Source of the DNA: Pseudevernia furfuracea | Lineage: Eukaryota > Ascomycota > Lecanoromycetes > Lecanorales > Parmeliaceae | Reading direction: 5' to 3' | Length of the DNA: 64,000 nucleotides | Assembly (NCBI GenBank): GCA_022315425.1 | Contig: JAIUPT010000033.1 | Coordinates: 496,001 to 560,000 of the forward strand | Made by a program: the position numbers and the translations under genes | Part shown: piece after piece, positions 11,617-22,775 of the stretch | How positions within the stretch are numbered: position 1 is the first letter of the stretch | How the letters are laid out: each line of letters starts with the position of its first letter | Notes under the pieces: generated by a model | Seen by the model: only the letters and a program-made list of their open reading frames with translations | Database searches by the model: none | Told to the model about the DNA's origin: nothing

Positions 11617-12200
11617 CAGATTCCTTTCCCCGGTCCAAAGTATATGCAAGGCTCGCAATCTTCTACAGTCCTGCAAGCGACTCCTACTGTCGGAAAATTT
11701 CATATTAGCCACACCAACGCATCAAGCAAATGCCGTCTCAACCCTACATCCCTTTCAAAGCCACTGAATATGCCATCTTCTCCTCCCTCCAAGCGTCATC
11801 CAATTGTCTGATGACTCGCTTGACGCTCGCTTGGTGTAATCCAAAGCTCTCCTAAGGTCTCCAGCAAGGTGAAGGGTGATGTCAGACAATTGCATGCGTT
11901 TCTATCTAATAGATGACCCAGCACGGTGGCCGTAGCAGATACACATATAGTATGGTATTATGGACAGTAAATAGAGTCTCCTCTTCCTCTTCCTAGAACA
12001 TCGGGAAGCCATCAGAAAAAAAGCAAGTATAACCAGAAGCGTGGCAGACCGATGCAAGCTGCATCTTTCCTCCTCGTCATCCATACCCAGTCATACTGTA
12101 TAGCTTTCTGACCTGCACGTAACATCAGGGATATCTTCAACGTCACTGCCCAGACGCCTCGCAATGTCACTGCCCTTGCTGATGTTCAGGACTCTCAAGG
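11617..12200. other. Intergenic
   Basis: Region between the 3' ends of the P450 remnant and the MIT-domain gene. No coding frame, RNA gene or notable repeat is seen. Confidence 0.5.
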
Positions 12201-15200
12201 TCACGCCAAAACCCACTCGCTCCCTCTCTTGATAAATTTATCAAGCATGATGCCGATGTCTGTCAAGATGAATCTGCACACGATGAAGCCAAAGAACTCT
12301 GCTGCGTGTCGGGCGCTCAACTCAAGCCCAACGTGAGTTTGCGAGGAATGCTTGAGTCCTGGATCTTCCACTTGGCGGATGATTTGATCTATGTTTTAAA
12401 TTAGTACTTGGTTCTGGATAGTGAGGTTGGGGCATTCATTGCTTACCCAGGACCTGTGCAGCATCGCATAGCCTCGCAAGCGCTCCCATGTAACTTGGGT
12501 TGGGGCCCACACACTGGATTTGGTTGACATCACGCTTGGGAAACCTCGGATTTGGTGTTGAAGTCATAGGTACGGACCTCAGCGTCGGAGCGTCTTTAGA
12601 AGCGTCCCTAGTCATGTTGTTCGAGCTCACCGAAGGCAAACCTGGACCTAAAGAGTTCTTATTTCGAAGTTTTCGCCACGACAGGTAGGATCTGCTGCTG
12701 GTGTTTGTAGTCTTAGATGCCAACGCCTCTGGATAGGCTGTCTCATCTCCAGCGCCAAATGACTTGAATAGTTGAGCCGCGCCTTGCACTCCAACATCGC
12801 TGCCAAGCTTCTTGGTTAGATTCGAATGAACTTGTTCCATAACAGTCTCAAAAAACTCCATCTCATCCTTCATAGCGTTGGCATCAAAGTTATCAACCTT
12901 GCTAAGCTTGAGTAATGCGGCAGTCAAAAGATCGCAGCTTGAAACCTTCTCCTCCACATTCTTCAGCTTGATGTTCTTTACCCTCCATATGTCTCGAGGA
13001 ACGAAAAGCCTGTTAGAGATGTAACCGCCTCTCGGGTGAGCAATCGTCTGATAGATGGATCGGAGAAACCAGAACGGCCGAAGTAAGGCTGACTCGGGAC
13101 AAGGCTCAAGAGGTAGGGGAGCATGATTGGCCGAAGAATTCGGAGAGCCAGGGGTGTTCAGAGAGTGAATGTCATTGTCGAAAAGGTATGGACCACCAGT
13201 CGACTGCCCTTTGGTAATAAAGCTCGCCTCCATGGGTGTTGGTAAAACAGGTACTGGTGGTGAAGGCACCCTTTGTTGCTTTGGCGTCGACGACATACTA
13301 CTAAGAGAAGCGTTCGATGATGTGTCGTGTGTCTCTGGTACAACAACAGTCAAGTTTTTGTTTCGTAGACTGGACGAGGAGAAGTTTTTTCTCAGCCCTG
13401 TTGCAGCTTTGCTAGTGAAACGGGCAGGTGATCCTGGCATAGATGGTACACTATTGTCGCTATCTGCTGAGGTCACTCTCGTTAGAGCAGAAGCAGTAGA
13501 TGAAGTTTGATCGGTCGTATCGGATCCAGGAAACGGCGATGAGCCTTTGCGGCTGCTTGGTAGTGTCGCTGAAGACGGCACTGGGTTGAAGGCAAGACTT
13601 GGCAGAAGCTGCTGGGATTCCGGCACAAGGAGCGCGAATTTCGGTGGCTCGGCTACTGCTGGAGTGGACACCATTCGAGGTACAGCGGAGGCTGGCTGCG
13701 TCCTAGGAGCTTCCGATTCAGACGTGTCTGAATGTTTCGCATACGTCTCAATCTTCAACGGCTTTCGTTTCATGCCTGACAGCCTGCGCTCTTGGACGCC
13801 TGGACTAGTGTTCCTGGAGACTAAACTCGGACGTCTTACCGTAGTGCCGTTCGGTTGCTGAGAGATTTTGGGGGATGCTGATAATGGAGGGGGCGGAAGG
13901 GCACTCGAGGGTGGAGGATGCAGTGGCGGCAATGGATTATCTTTTAGCTGCGTCGCCATCGATGGCAGTATAGAAGCCTCAGCAACGGTTGACAGTGAGG
14001 TTCCCGCTGACGTTGGGTTCGAGCCAAAAGAACTGACCCATGTCCTCCTAGAAAACCCACTGGAGTCTGATTGGCGTGGAAGAGCGGACTTAGTCTGGAG
14101 GTCGTATTCATCATCCATGATATAGTCCCTGGTCATCTCTTCTAGCATTCGCTCTTCCTCGTCAGCTTCATCGTCGTTGTATTCCAAGTCAATGCTGTCT
14201 CTCGCGTTTTGAAGTCGTTCTCTCTCTCTTTCTTTAGCCCAGGAGATCGCAGCTTCTCGTTCAGCTTCACGGACATTCTCTTTGGCTAGCTCAACGTTTG
14301 TCGTCGCATGAGACAGGGCTGCGGGTTCTTCGTAATGGTATTCAGGATCGTTCATCAATTGCTCGTCATAGTCTCCCTCGTCATCGGGCTCAAACCCATC
14401 ATCGTAGGCTGCCTCCACTGCTGCATCAAGTGCAGCGTCGAATTCCGCCTCCGTCTGGCCGCTTGTGGCTCGTATGTACTTCCTCCTGAGACCGACGGAT
14501 GACCTCCGCGAATGCACAGATGAAGCTGAAGAACCGCTCGATTCGTTGATGGTGTTGAGCCAAGACGTATGTTCCCCATTATCCTGGCGAACAGAGTCGG
14601 ACTGAAAAGAATCGTCGTCCGGCGCAGATTGCGCTGATACATCTGTAGATGACTGCGTAGTATTCTCTTTTACAAGAGCGGACGATAAAGAACGTTGCGG
14701 TGACAGAGGCGGCGGCATATACTCTTGATATACTGCTGTACTAAGATGTAAAGGAGTCTCATCGATAGTGTCTTGGCCTTTGTATCTCGCCCGTAGCGCT
14801 TGCTGATCTTGCATTCGAATCGAAGAGTGGAAGTCTCTGCCCTCTACCCTGGAGGCAGTTGTCTGTAATGACTGCCGCCTTGGAGGTATGTTGGCCAGTT
14901 GGCCAAGATGCGGTAGCTTTCCCGTGCGTGTTCCTTCGTTGCCGAGAGGTACTACCGTTGCAGTTTCCGAGACCGTCTCTGCTTCATCAGTGTCCGTGAC
15001 TATCGACAACCGCTCGGAGTCTTTCGAATCTCTTTCTGGAGGACGTTGTGGCAGAGTCTTGCCATCTGCAGTGCGGTACGCTGGGTCAGTGCCCCGTAGC
15101 TCAGCGATACGTGCTTCATACGTATTGCGCTTCAACGAATATTAGCGTTGCTTTTCGCTCCCATTCATGGACAGCCATGAACTTACAACAGCATCCAGTT

Positions 15201-16332
15201 TCTGGCGATCTTCAAGACCCGAGCTTCTGATCATTACCTTCTGTAGCAATATACAAGCATCTTGGTACGCATGCATGGCTCCTTCAAAATTTGAGTGCTG
15301 GTCGAGGGTGACTGCATGGTGTGCCTTTTGCAAAGCCCTAGACAAAATAGCCTTCTGCGAAGGCGCCTTGCGCTTTTGCACCCTATCAGCCCGAGCACGG
15401 TTGTCAGAAGCTGAACTTTCCCCCTCCGTGGTGCCACTGCCCTGGGTGGTGTCGTCTCGGTGCCGATGATTCCCATTCTGGGAGCTTCGGCGAGACACAT
15501 GCTTGAGACGGGATGCAGTGCGTGGAGAGTAGACGGACTCGGGAGGGCCAGGCGATTCAGGGTTTGTGGAATTATCAGTCATTATCGGTGAGGCCTTACT
15601 TCCTCTGGGAGAATACGAGGGCGCCGGCCGCTTCAATCCCGCCATCTGTTTCGTAGGAGAGCGCGAGCTCCACCCATCTCCAAAATAGTCGCGCTGGGTT
15701 GAAGTCTGGTCCGACGGTGAGAGTATGTCGGCTGTCGCTGGAGTGGCCGTTGCGACTGTTGATGACGAATCCGCTGCGTCAACAGCCTGAGACAAGGATG
15801 ATAGTGTGACGATAGGAGGTAGGATTGGCGGAGGATTCGAAGGCGGCGACATCTTTGCTAACGCCGGAGGACTGTTATGTGGGGATGGTCGTCCTCTGGT
15901 AGAAAAATTTCCATTGGGAGATGGCGTTTGGCCGCCCGCAAAGCCACCAAAGGAACCAAAGGATCCGGAAAGTCTCCTCGAAAAGCTACTTCGTCTGTTG
16001 TGCGCAGAGTTTTTGCTGGAGGCCGTGGATTGAGACCACCTGTTCAGGTTACCCACGCCTTCTCGGAAGCCATTCCCACTATCTGGCCGAGTGTACAAAG
16101 CACTAGACCTCCGCTTGGTGGTTTCTGGAGACAAAGTACGACCTGTAAGATTTGTGGGTATCGTATTCGCTTCGTTGGGACTTTGCGATCTCAGACCTGT
16201 GACAGGTGGGTGTGTGCCATTTCGTGGGCCGAATGAAGAGGCACGCTGTACGGTGATGACGGAGGAAGATGATGCTGAATCAGGCCTGGAGCCCTGCCGC
16301 TGGTGTGTAGGGGGCTTGGCCAACGATGCCAT
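12201..16332 (-). CDS. MIT-domain protein, ~1,338 residues, 2 introns
   Basis: Exons 16332-15187, 15129-12447 and 12388-12201 join with consistent phases. The ATG at 16332 (MASLAKPP) is the first ATG in frame. The first 320 residues are Ser/Pro-rich and disordered. Residues about 325-395 form an MIT (microtubule interacting and trafficking) helical bundle: AILSRALQKAHHAVTLDQ, then AMHAYQDACILLQKVM, then DRQKLDAV joined across intron 1 to RNTYEARIAELR. The middle is again disordered and acidic (a run of Glu/Asp-rich helices around residues 610-740). A conserved C-terminal block (LLRPFWFLRSIYQTIAHPRGGY and onward through FFETVMEQVHSNLTKKLG) and the last exon (ARHAAEFFGFIVCRFILTDI) look ordered. 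MIT domains bind ESCRT-III tails, so an endosomal or septal role is plausible by family, not shown. Confidence 0.88.
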
Positions 16333-17399
16333 ATTAATCACGAGCAGTATCTGAGCTCAAGCAGGATGCAGTATTCGGCAGTGCCTTAGATGCTGGATAA
16401 GAGACCCGAGGACAGGTCCCACAGCGAAGAGGGCGCGTAAGCTGGCATGCAAGTGGGTCTTTAGGATAACAACGGAGATACCGATTTCTTCTGATCAATG
16501 TTCCGAATACAACAGGCTCCGATTACCCTGCCAGCTTTTCACTTCCTCCGCCTCAAACCATTTTCTCACTTGGATCCGATCATTTTCCTTCCCACTATAC
16601 TTGTATGAACAGCATGTATAATTTGTTGGTTGCGATATCTCAACAGACGATTGAGTCGTATTACAATTCGAGGGAGGCTCCAGGAGAAGATTAGTACAGT
16701 AAGCTCTCCGTGCCGCGAGATGTACCTATACACAATTGCCGGTACCAAGTGGTACTGTCGGTGGAGGGGGAGGCGGCGCAGGAGAGGCGTGTTGCCACTT
16801 GTGGCGAGAGGTATCAATTGGCTATCCGTCGATTGTCCACACGCGATGGATCACTCGATCAGGAAGGGTTATATTGGTAGAGGGGTTGGCTGCATGACCA
16901 CTTGGACCTTTCACGAAACCGCAGCGCCAGGGGAGAGGCACTTTGGGCAAGGGGTTCTCTGTTGGTAGAGGACGTATCTTTGTATAGGGAGCGCCCAAGG
17001 AACACGGTAAGGAATTGGCGAGCAAATAAACGCCGATGAAGTATCTTGAAACTAACTGAGGGCAAGATCAAAGGGCTCAGGGATGCTATCATGAGGTTTT
17101 CCTCGTCGTCACTCTAAGGTAGGTACTGTACTATTGACCTGGGTTCTCCGGAGTCCGCAGTTTAATTCCCCTGGAGCCCCACCCCTGTCGCCAAGCCTTA
17201 GCGCCGATCCGCGCACGGAGCCGGGAGGGCATGGCAACTCAGTTGGCAAGCTCGCATGCGAGTGCTTTCTTCTGTTTACTTACTCAACTTTGCCATGTGC
17301 TTGCGGCGTTTTTGTAAGGACACGCGAAGGCCAGAAATTATCTCCAATTGACTGTCTATACCTCCATGTACTCAGTCATAGGATTGCAAAACCAAACGC
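16333..17399. other. Intergenic
   Basis: About 1 kb upstream of the MIT gene and downstream of the aldo-keto reductase. I see no supported gene and no clear repeat. Confidence 0.5.
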
Positions 17400-18732
17400 T
17401 CATACATGATACATATCAACAGGCGCCTCATCTTTCACAAGCTCCCACACATTGTCCACCCTCTTCGCCATACTCTCGTCTAATGGCCCATCCTCGATCG
17501 CTCTCAGCGTTTCTTCAAGCTGTGTCCCTCGACTCGCTCCTATCTGTATACAGATTTCGGGGTCAGCATACATTTCAAGAGGAGTGGCTTGGAATCGAAA
17601 CACGCTTTGGAAGTGTCTACTCTGCAGACATGTTTCAATACTCCAGATTTGTTTCAGAAGAGGAAATATGGGCTCCGACAATACGCACAATGATACCGTC
17701 GCCATGTTCAACGCTGAGCTTCGAGTTGTACATCACCCATCGATAGGCCAACGCAGCCTTGGACACACGTGCCTCACTCGCTATCGCTTCCCACTCAGAT
17801 AATGCCTCGAGCAGCGACGGTTTGACGTGTCTGTCAGGGTACATGTTTCCATATGGGGCAGATCGATCCCAGCGGCCCTGACCACCGCCTGTCCTGAGTG
17901 TCTGAGTCTCTTTCATGAAGACTCCGCCAGCGAGAGGAGAATATGCATAGAAGGCCATGTTGAGTTCTCGGAGGAGTGGCAAAAGAGACGTATCATAATG
18001 GCGAGCAACGGCGTTGTAACTCCCCCGGAATACCGTCGGCAGAACATATCCTTTCGACTTGGCATAGTCGTATACCCTCTTCACATCCTCCGGCTTGAAA
18101 TTGGAAAGACCGAACTTTGGAACATATGAGCTTCAGGGCTGGAAACTCTCTTGCATTGCACCAGGCAAGCTTGACCTACATGTTTGTATTTGCCTGATGC
18201 ATAGACCAGTTGCATAGCATCGACTGTCCGCTCAATCTACACAAATTTCCGAGTCAGCGTTGCTTATTCGAGGTAGGAGGTGGAGTTGCAAGACAGACCG
18301 GAGTGTCGGGGTCTGGAGGGTGTACGAAGTAGGTCTCGACCTTTGCAGAGGACGTCAGGGGCCTTCAAAATTGATCCAAGGGATTCGAAACGCCATACGC
18401 TCTTGACACCCAGATCTTGGAAACTCTGCTTCGCAGCTGCCAATATCGATGCTTTTGTCCCAGAACCTTTGGCAAACCGAGGGGATTCCGTATGAATGGT
18501 GAAGCTTGAGGTCGCGCCCAGCTCTTTCAGGGCCCTCTCACTCCCTTGCTATGAGCGCAAACAGTCAGCTTCTATCCTTGATTTTTAACGACGCACCCCT
18601 ACTTACATACAGGGGGGCAATATCAATGTCCTTGATATTGTGCTTCTTGAGGATATCGAGGAACTCTTGACTGGTCTCCGTAGGTAACGACCCGAAATAA
18701 TTCGTACCAAACAGTACCTTCATATGAGACAT
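17400..18732 (-). CDS. Aldo-keto reductase (AFAR/AKR7-like), catalytic Lys replaced
   Basis: Six exons: 18732-18607, 18548-18399, 18340-18299, 18236-18180, 18114-17689 and 17543-17400, giving 314 residues with all phases consistent. The fold markers are VLFGTNYFG, DIDIAPLYQGSE, ETYFVHPPDPDTP, KYKHFGLSNFKPEDV, MAFYAYSPLAGG, and IIIGASRGTQLEETL, which binds the NADP phosphate. This order is that of the aflatoxin-aldehyde reductase branch. The usual AKR tetrad is Asp-Tyr-Lys-His. Asp37, Tyr42 and His99 are present, but the position 36 residues before His99 reads Glu63 (IHTES), where a Lys is expected. It may therefore be a weak or inactive reductase. Introns are 58-65 nt, except the last at 145 nt. 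Confidence 0.87.
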
Positions 18733-19064
18733 AGTGACACTGTTTGAAAGGGATCACAAGATTACAAGTTGTTGGAATTTGCATCAGTACGCCCTCTTTC
18801 GACCAGGGTAAACTTAACTCCGTAGCCTCGGCTACTCGCGGCCAAGACAAATTCCCTCATAGTACTCTACACCAACCAACCATTGTTTAAAGAAGCCATG
18901 GCTTTTTAAACATCGTATCGGCAATAGCCTACTAATTGGCTCTTGAGCGAGAGATGAATTGCGTGCTATCTAGGAATCTATATACTTCTGTAAGTTTACA
19001 AATATTCAATGTTGATATACACCATGTGTTTCCTCGACTTCTCGGTCAACAGCGAGCGATTTCC

Positions 19065-19429
19065 TTATCCTCTCAGAAACCGGCTCATCACGTCCAAGCA
19101 GTCTCTGTTCTCAATCCAAGCAAATTGCCCACAATCCTCGAGAATGACCAACTCTGACCTGGCTATGCCAACGTGCGCTTTCTTGGCAGCTTCCACGCTG
19201 CAAAAGGGATCTATCTTCCCGGCCAACCACGATCAAAGTCTTTAGATTTTGTTGGATTGGCAAAGTAGAGTCCCTTTTGCATCTCCTTATCCGTTTCCGC
19301 TTTGAATGTTTGCAGCCGTTTCAAAGCAACACTATATATCGAATCGTCTTTTCTCTTTATCACAAATTCAACGTATATTATAAAATAATGGGATGCGCGA
19401 GACGGAAGAACAATGATCCGATGACTCAA
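19065..19429 (-). pseudogene. Alpha/beta-hydrolase C-terminal relic, frameshifted
   Basis: Read on the minus strand, three different frames give consecutive pieces of one alpha/beta hydrolase. The pieces are LKRLQTFKAETDKEMQKGLY with FANPTK; then TLIVVGRED; then DPFCSVEAAKKAHVGIARSE continuing to ILEDCGQFAWIENRD, which ends at a TAA at 19067-19065. The shift between the second and third pieces coincides with a tandem GATAGAT, as if AGAT had been duplicated (around 19216-19222). A few codons also seem lost between the first two. The catalytic Asp (GRED) and the region of the catalytic His are recognisable, though His reads Gln (CGQF for the usual CGHF). No N-terminal half with a nucleophile elbow is present. 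Confidence 0.7.
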
Positions 19430-19454
19430 TAGGCTTAGTTCTATGAAAGCACTG

Positions 19455-19806
19455 CTGACTAAGGTAGAATGATGACTAGAATAGTGATACTAAGAGTACT
19501 GCTGGCTAGAATAGTGATGCTGAGAGCACTGTTGAGAGCACTGCTGAGTGCACTCAATGCGACACTTAATGCGACACCCAATGCGACACTCAATGAGACA
19601 CTTAATGGGAGCCATTGAAGCACTTCTCAGCAGTGGTCTCAGCAGTGGTCTCAGCAGTGGCAGTGACAGTGGCAGTGATAGTGATAGTGGTCTCAGCAGT
19701 GGTCTCAGCAGTGGCAGTGACAGTGGCAGTGGTCTTAGCAGTGGTCTTAGCATCATTATTCTAGTCATCATTCTAGCCAGCAGTGCTTCCAGCAGTGCTC
19801 CCAACA
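19455..19806. repeat. Compound minisatellite flanked by inverted arms
   Basis: Four 12-nt units of the GCGACACTTAAT type lie at 19559-19606. They are followed by many copies of a 12-nt unit, CAGTGGTCTCAG, interrupted by CAGTGA/CAGTGG stretches, at 19627-19752. The flank at 19465-19499 (AGAATGATGACTAGAATAGT and so on) reappears inverted, nearly unchanged, at 19746-19780. The whole block could therefore fold as a long hairpin. Translation gives only Ser/Gly/Asp repeats. I recognise no transposase, terminal repeat family or host gene. Confidence 0.75.
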
Positions 19807-19861
19807 GAATTCTTAGAATATCCCATGAGGTTTATACCGCCCCCTGGTATGATACTAGTAA

Positions 19862-19958
19862 AATCCCATACCATCCCATTGTGGTGTGGGACCTAGAGAC
19901 CTCATACCATGCCATACCATGATATGGTATGAGAGGTCAATATCCCATACCATCCCAT
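19862..19958. repeat. Palindrome flanked by direct 17-mers
   Basis: The 17-mer ATCCCATACCATCCCAT occurs at about 19863-19879 and again at about 19942-19958. Between the copies is an imperfect palindrome whose arms are GACCTCATACCAT (19898-19910) and ATGGTATGAGAGGTC (19924-19938). The pattern could be the scar or body of a tiny non-autonomous element, or a recombination or hairpin site. No coding capacity is seen. Confidence 0.65.
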
Positions 19959-19959
19959 A

Positions 19960-20556
19960 CCTTTCCGGCCAGTAGAGTCACACGTTAAGTGCGCACACGA
20001 ATATCACGGCTGCCGCTAACTTCATAATACTAGCTTTAAACCTTTTCGAGAAGCGTCTACGAAAGGCGCAGCGCAGAATAAATTTCGCAATAAAGAATGA
20101 GTCAATGATTACTAAACGATCGTGAGATAGAAGTCTCTTTACAGCTACAGGGCTCAATACGTACTCGTCGTGCTAGTATAGAGATAATATGATAGGAGTA
20201 CCTTAATGAAGGAACTCAAGCTTTGAGTGCCACGGCCGATTAAAAAAGAGCGGTCATAGATGAGGGTTATAGAACCATTGAAAAGCTTGGCCGCTGGTAA
20301 TCACCGTATTCTGAACAATCAATGCAATATAAAAGGTCTTTCGCAAGTGATGACAAACATTTCGTATTCACAGATTTCCAGCACTTGTGGGAGTGAGCAA
20401 CAAGCGAAGATGATGTCAAGCTTTTGATACTGTCACCGTGGGAAGCTCCTAGAAATATTAAAACTGCTCGTATTTACCTGCAAAGAGCATCTGCTGCTGA
20501 AGACTTTCGACAATAGTCATAACACCTTGTTCACTACTACGAAGACTCGGATCGAT
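19960..20556. other. Intergenic, unrecognised
   Basis: No frame, RNA gene or repeat that I recognise. The sequence is somewhat AT-rich and has many stops in all frames, consistent with old non-coding or mobile-element-derived DNA. Confidence 0.4.
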
Positions 20557-20809
20557 ATGAACTCACACGATCCATTCAGTATTCTCCCTCTTACTACGTA
20601 CGGTGTTCAAGACTACGATTCTACATCTCATATGCGGTTTACTCAAGTAGAAGTGATTAATTGGCTGTAAGTGTCTTTCGACTCGTAACAGGGATTGATT
20701 AGGTTGATGTGCTTTGGAAGCAGTCCTGATGCTAACGGAAGGCTTCTACAGAATGCTTCATGTGGCGCGGAGTTCATATTGTTTATTTGTTTGTTTTGGT
20801 AATAGTTGA
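20557..20809 (+). CDS. Possible tiny spliced gene, 55 residues
   Basis: An ATG at 20557 opens 36 codons up to a strong donor (GTAAGT at 20667). A good branch site (GCTAAC, about 20731) and an acceptor (CTACAG ending at 20751) follow. The second exon then runs 18 codons to a TGA at 20807-20809. The splice signals are better than chance, but the protein (MNSHDPFSILPL start, aromatic/Cys-rich end) resembles nothing I know. It could equally be the decayed 5' end of a longer gene. Confidence 0.25.
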
Positions 20810-21170
20810 AAGGTGTTTCTTTCCATGAATGAAGCTTCTTGCTACTAGGTCTCGTGCAGCGTAGCAATGCTGAACAGAGGGGAATATCTTGCCTGGAGAC
20901 TTCTATAGAAATCAACATCCTCTTCTACTCACACACGGACCTTGTGGTATCATAGCATTTGCTGATGCTGTATGCAAGCTCGCCGATTGGAAAGCTTGAC
21001 CAATCTCATGTCCGCACGCCTGAAAAATCCGAGATAAGAATCGCATTTTTTCTTATCGAGTACAGCATGCTTGTCAAAGCCCATTTCGGCTATTTTCGAT
21101 CCATCCCTGACAGCCTGCCACACTTGCCGCTCTCACTTGCGGCCAAAGCTAATTGACCTGTCGTTGTGAC

Positions 21171-21713
21171 CTAGTACATCCAGGAGTAGGAAAAACACGT
21201 GCATTCATAGTAACAACGAGGACAACAATCGCGAAGTTCCGCCCACCAGCAATGGTCGCATTTGCGAAGTATTGCAGGCTGTTTTTCATTGATATTCCGC
21301 GGTGCTGGTTCGTCATCGTCAATGGCGATCACGTAATTGCGGAACTCGAATCGATCCTTCAGTCTCATACAGTAATAACAAGGATAGAAGAGGGGAAAGG
21401 GTTCGGAGTAGTGTTCGGGGATGCATTCTGGGTAGTGTTCGCACGAGCATCTCCACGGGAACAGGTATGGGTGTTGGCGTTCGGCGGCGAGGAAATGCTC
21501 TTTGGCTGGTTCTGCACTCTTCCAGGGATTAGGAATGATGTCGCGGAGAGATTTATGGGTGCGACGTAGGATCACGAGTGCGAGTGCGTGGTCTGGGTCA
21601 CTGTCGTAGTCTGAAAAGCTGGACAGGATTTGCAGCTTCAGTTCGAGAGGCAAGGCGAGCAGGGGAGGAAGATTGCTGATTGGCGGGCTCGGAGGTGCGG
21701 TCTGTGGTGCCAT
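21171..21713 (-). CDS. F-box-like protein with Cys-rich C-terminus
   Basis: Intronless, 180 residues. The ATG at 21713 (MAPQTAPPS) is preferred to an in-frame one at 21809, because the region between reads like a leader. Residues about 18-60 (LLALPLELKLQILSSF to LALVILRRTHKSLRDIIP) form a fungal F-box-like helix pair, which normally docks a substrate receptor onto SKP1 of an SCF ubiquitin ligase. The second half has many paired cysteines (CSCEHYPEC, CYYC, CDHCWW, CCPRCYYECTC), suggesting metal binding. This layout is common in large, fast-evolving fungal F-box families. The start lies only 139 bp beyond the last splice donor of the truncated StuA-like gene on the same strand. Confidence 0.7.
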   Translation of the reverse strand: MAPQTAPPSPPISNLPPLLALPLELKLQILSSFSDYDSDPDHALALVILRRTHKSLRDIIPNPWKSAEPAKEHFLAAERQHPYLFPWRCSCEHYPECIPEHYSEPFPLFYPCYYCMRLKDRFEFRNYVIAIDDDEPAPRNINEKQPAILRKCDHCWWAELRDCCPRCYYECTCFSYSWMY

Positions 21714-21852
21714 GATGTTTCTAGTTCGGTGATAGTAGGAGATGAGACGGGTTGGATGGAGCCAATAATAATGTGGAATTTCAAGAGTCTGTCTTGCGTG
21801 GGTATGCATCTAGTTGATGTACATGATGCAAGCTGCATGCAACGGGGCTTAC

Positions 21853-22775
21853 CATCTCTTCGTGCAACGCACACACCCTTAGCTTCGACCTGAAAGCACA
21901 TGCATCCCTCGTCCTCCCAGAGAGTTGCAGTTACTCTGGGCTTCATGCCTGAAGGAGCCACTTGACCACTTGTATCCGCATTTTGCGGAGGGTAGTTTGG
22001 AGGAGGGCCAGTGGGCGCTCCTACATACGTATGCTGTGCGGGGCCGCCAGCTCCCATCGCTGTTTTGGTCAGCTAAAGAGTCGCAGTTTGGTCAAGAAGT
22101 ATTAGGATTACCTGGTAAGGGAAGTAGCCCCGAATTCATCTGCCCACCCATAGAAGAGGACACTGGGTGGCCAGGGCCCGACGGAGAAGTTATGCTATTC
22201 GGGTAGCCATACTGGCCATAGCCTGGAGATTGCCCATAACTGCCAGGTCCTGGTTGCAACGGTGGCGGCTGCTGTTGTGCATAGCTCGGATATTGGGTCA
22301 TACCGCTTGCGGTGGTTGAGTGAGGTGCGTACGGTTGTCCTCCCGACATCTGATTTTGTTGCGACTCTAGGTATTGGTGCTGCTGGTTCATTACGCCCGA
22401 ATAGTGGCCTGAAGACTGGGGATAATGACTCGGTTGCGCGTAATCCGAACGCCCTTCAGGATCTTCTGGCAGTCCGTGGATCGGAGGCGCTGAGCACAAA
22501 GAAGTTGGCGAAGGCGACGGCGTCTTTAGCCCGTTATCAGAGTACGAGCCTGCTTGAGCGGTAGGATATTGAATGCCGTGGGCGCTTGACAAAGGCTCCG
22601 AAATTCCAACGCGGGCTGTTGTCGACGCGTAGGACTGAGGTAGGTGCAAATCTGGCAGGCGATCACTGGGCACTTTGGGACGGGAGTAATTTGAGCTGTA
22701 CCACGGAGTGTCAACAGGGCCACGGGTTTGAACCTGGGATATCGACGGGAGCTCCAGCTTTCCGGTATTGTTCAT
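21853..22775 (-). pseudogene. StuA-like APSES regulator, truncated inside the APSES domain
   Basis: Two exons, 22775-22112 and 22059-21853, give 290 residues. The N-terminal 240 are the Gln/Pro/Tyr/Ser-rich region typical of StuA (QYPSYAQQQPPP, GQSPGYGQYGYPNS). They are followed by GMKPRVTATLWEDEG and FQVEAKGVCVARRD, the first third of the APSES DNA-binding domain. Where StuA normally continues with NHMINGTKLLNV after an intron, there is a correct donor (GTAAGC, 21852-21847). No later exon is found, and an unrelated F-box-like gene starts 139 bp on. CMCF replaces the usual SLCF. StuA controls conidiation and secondary metabolism. This copy should not bind DNA, so it is a partial duplicate or a broken gene. 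Confidence 0.75.
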
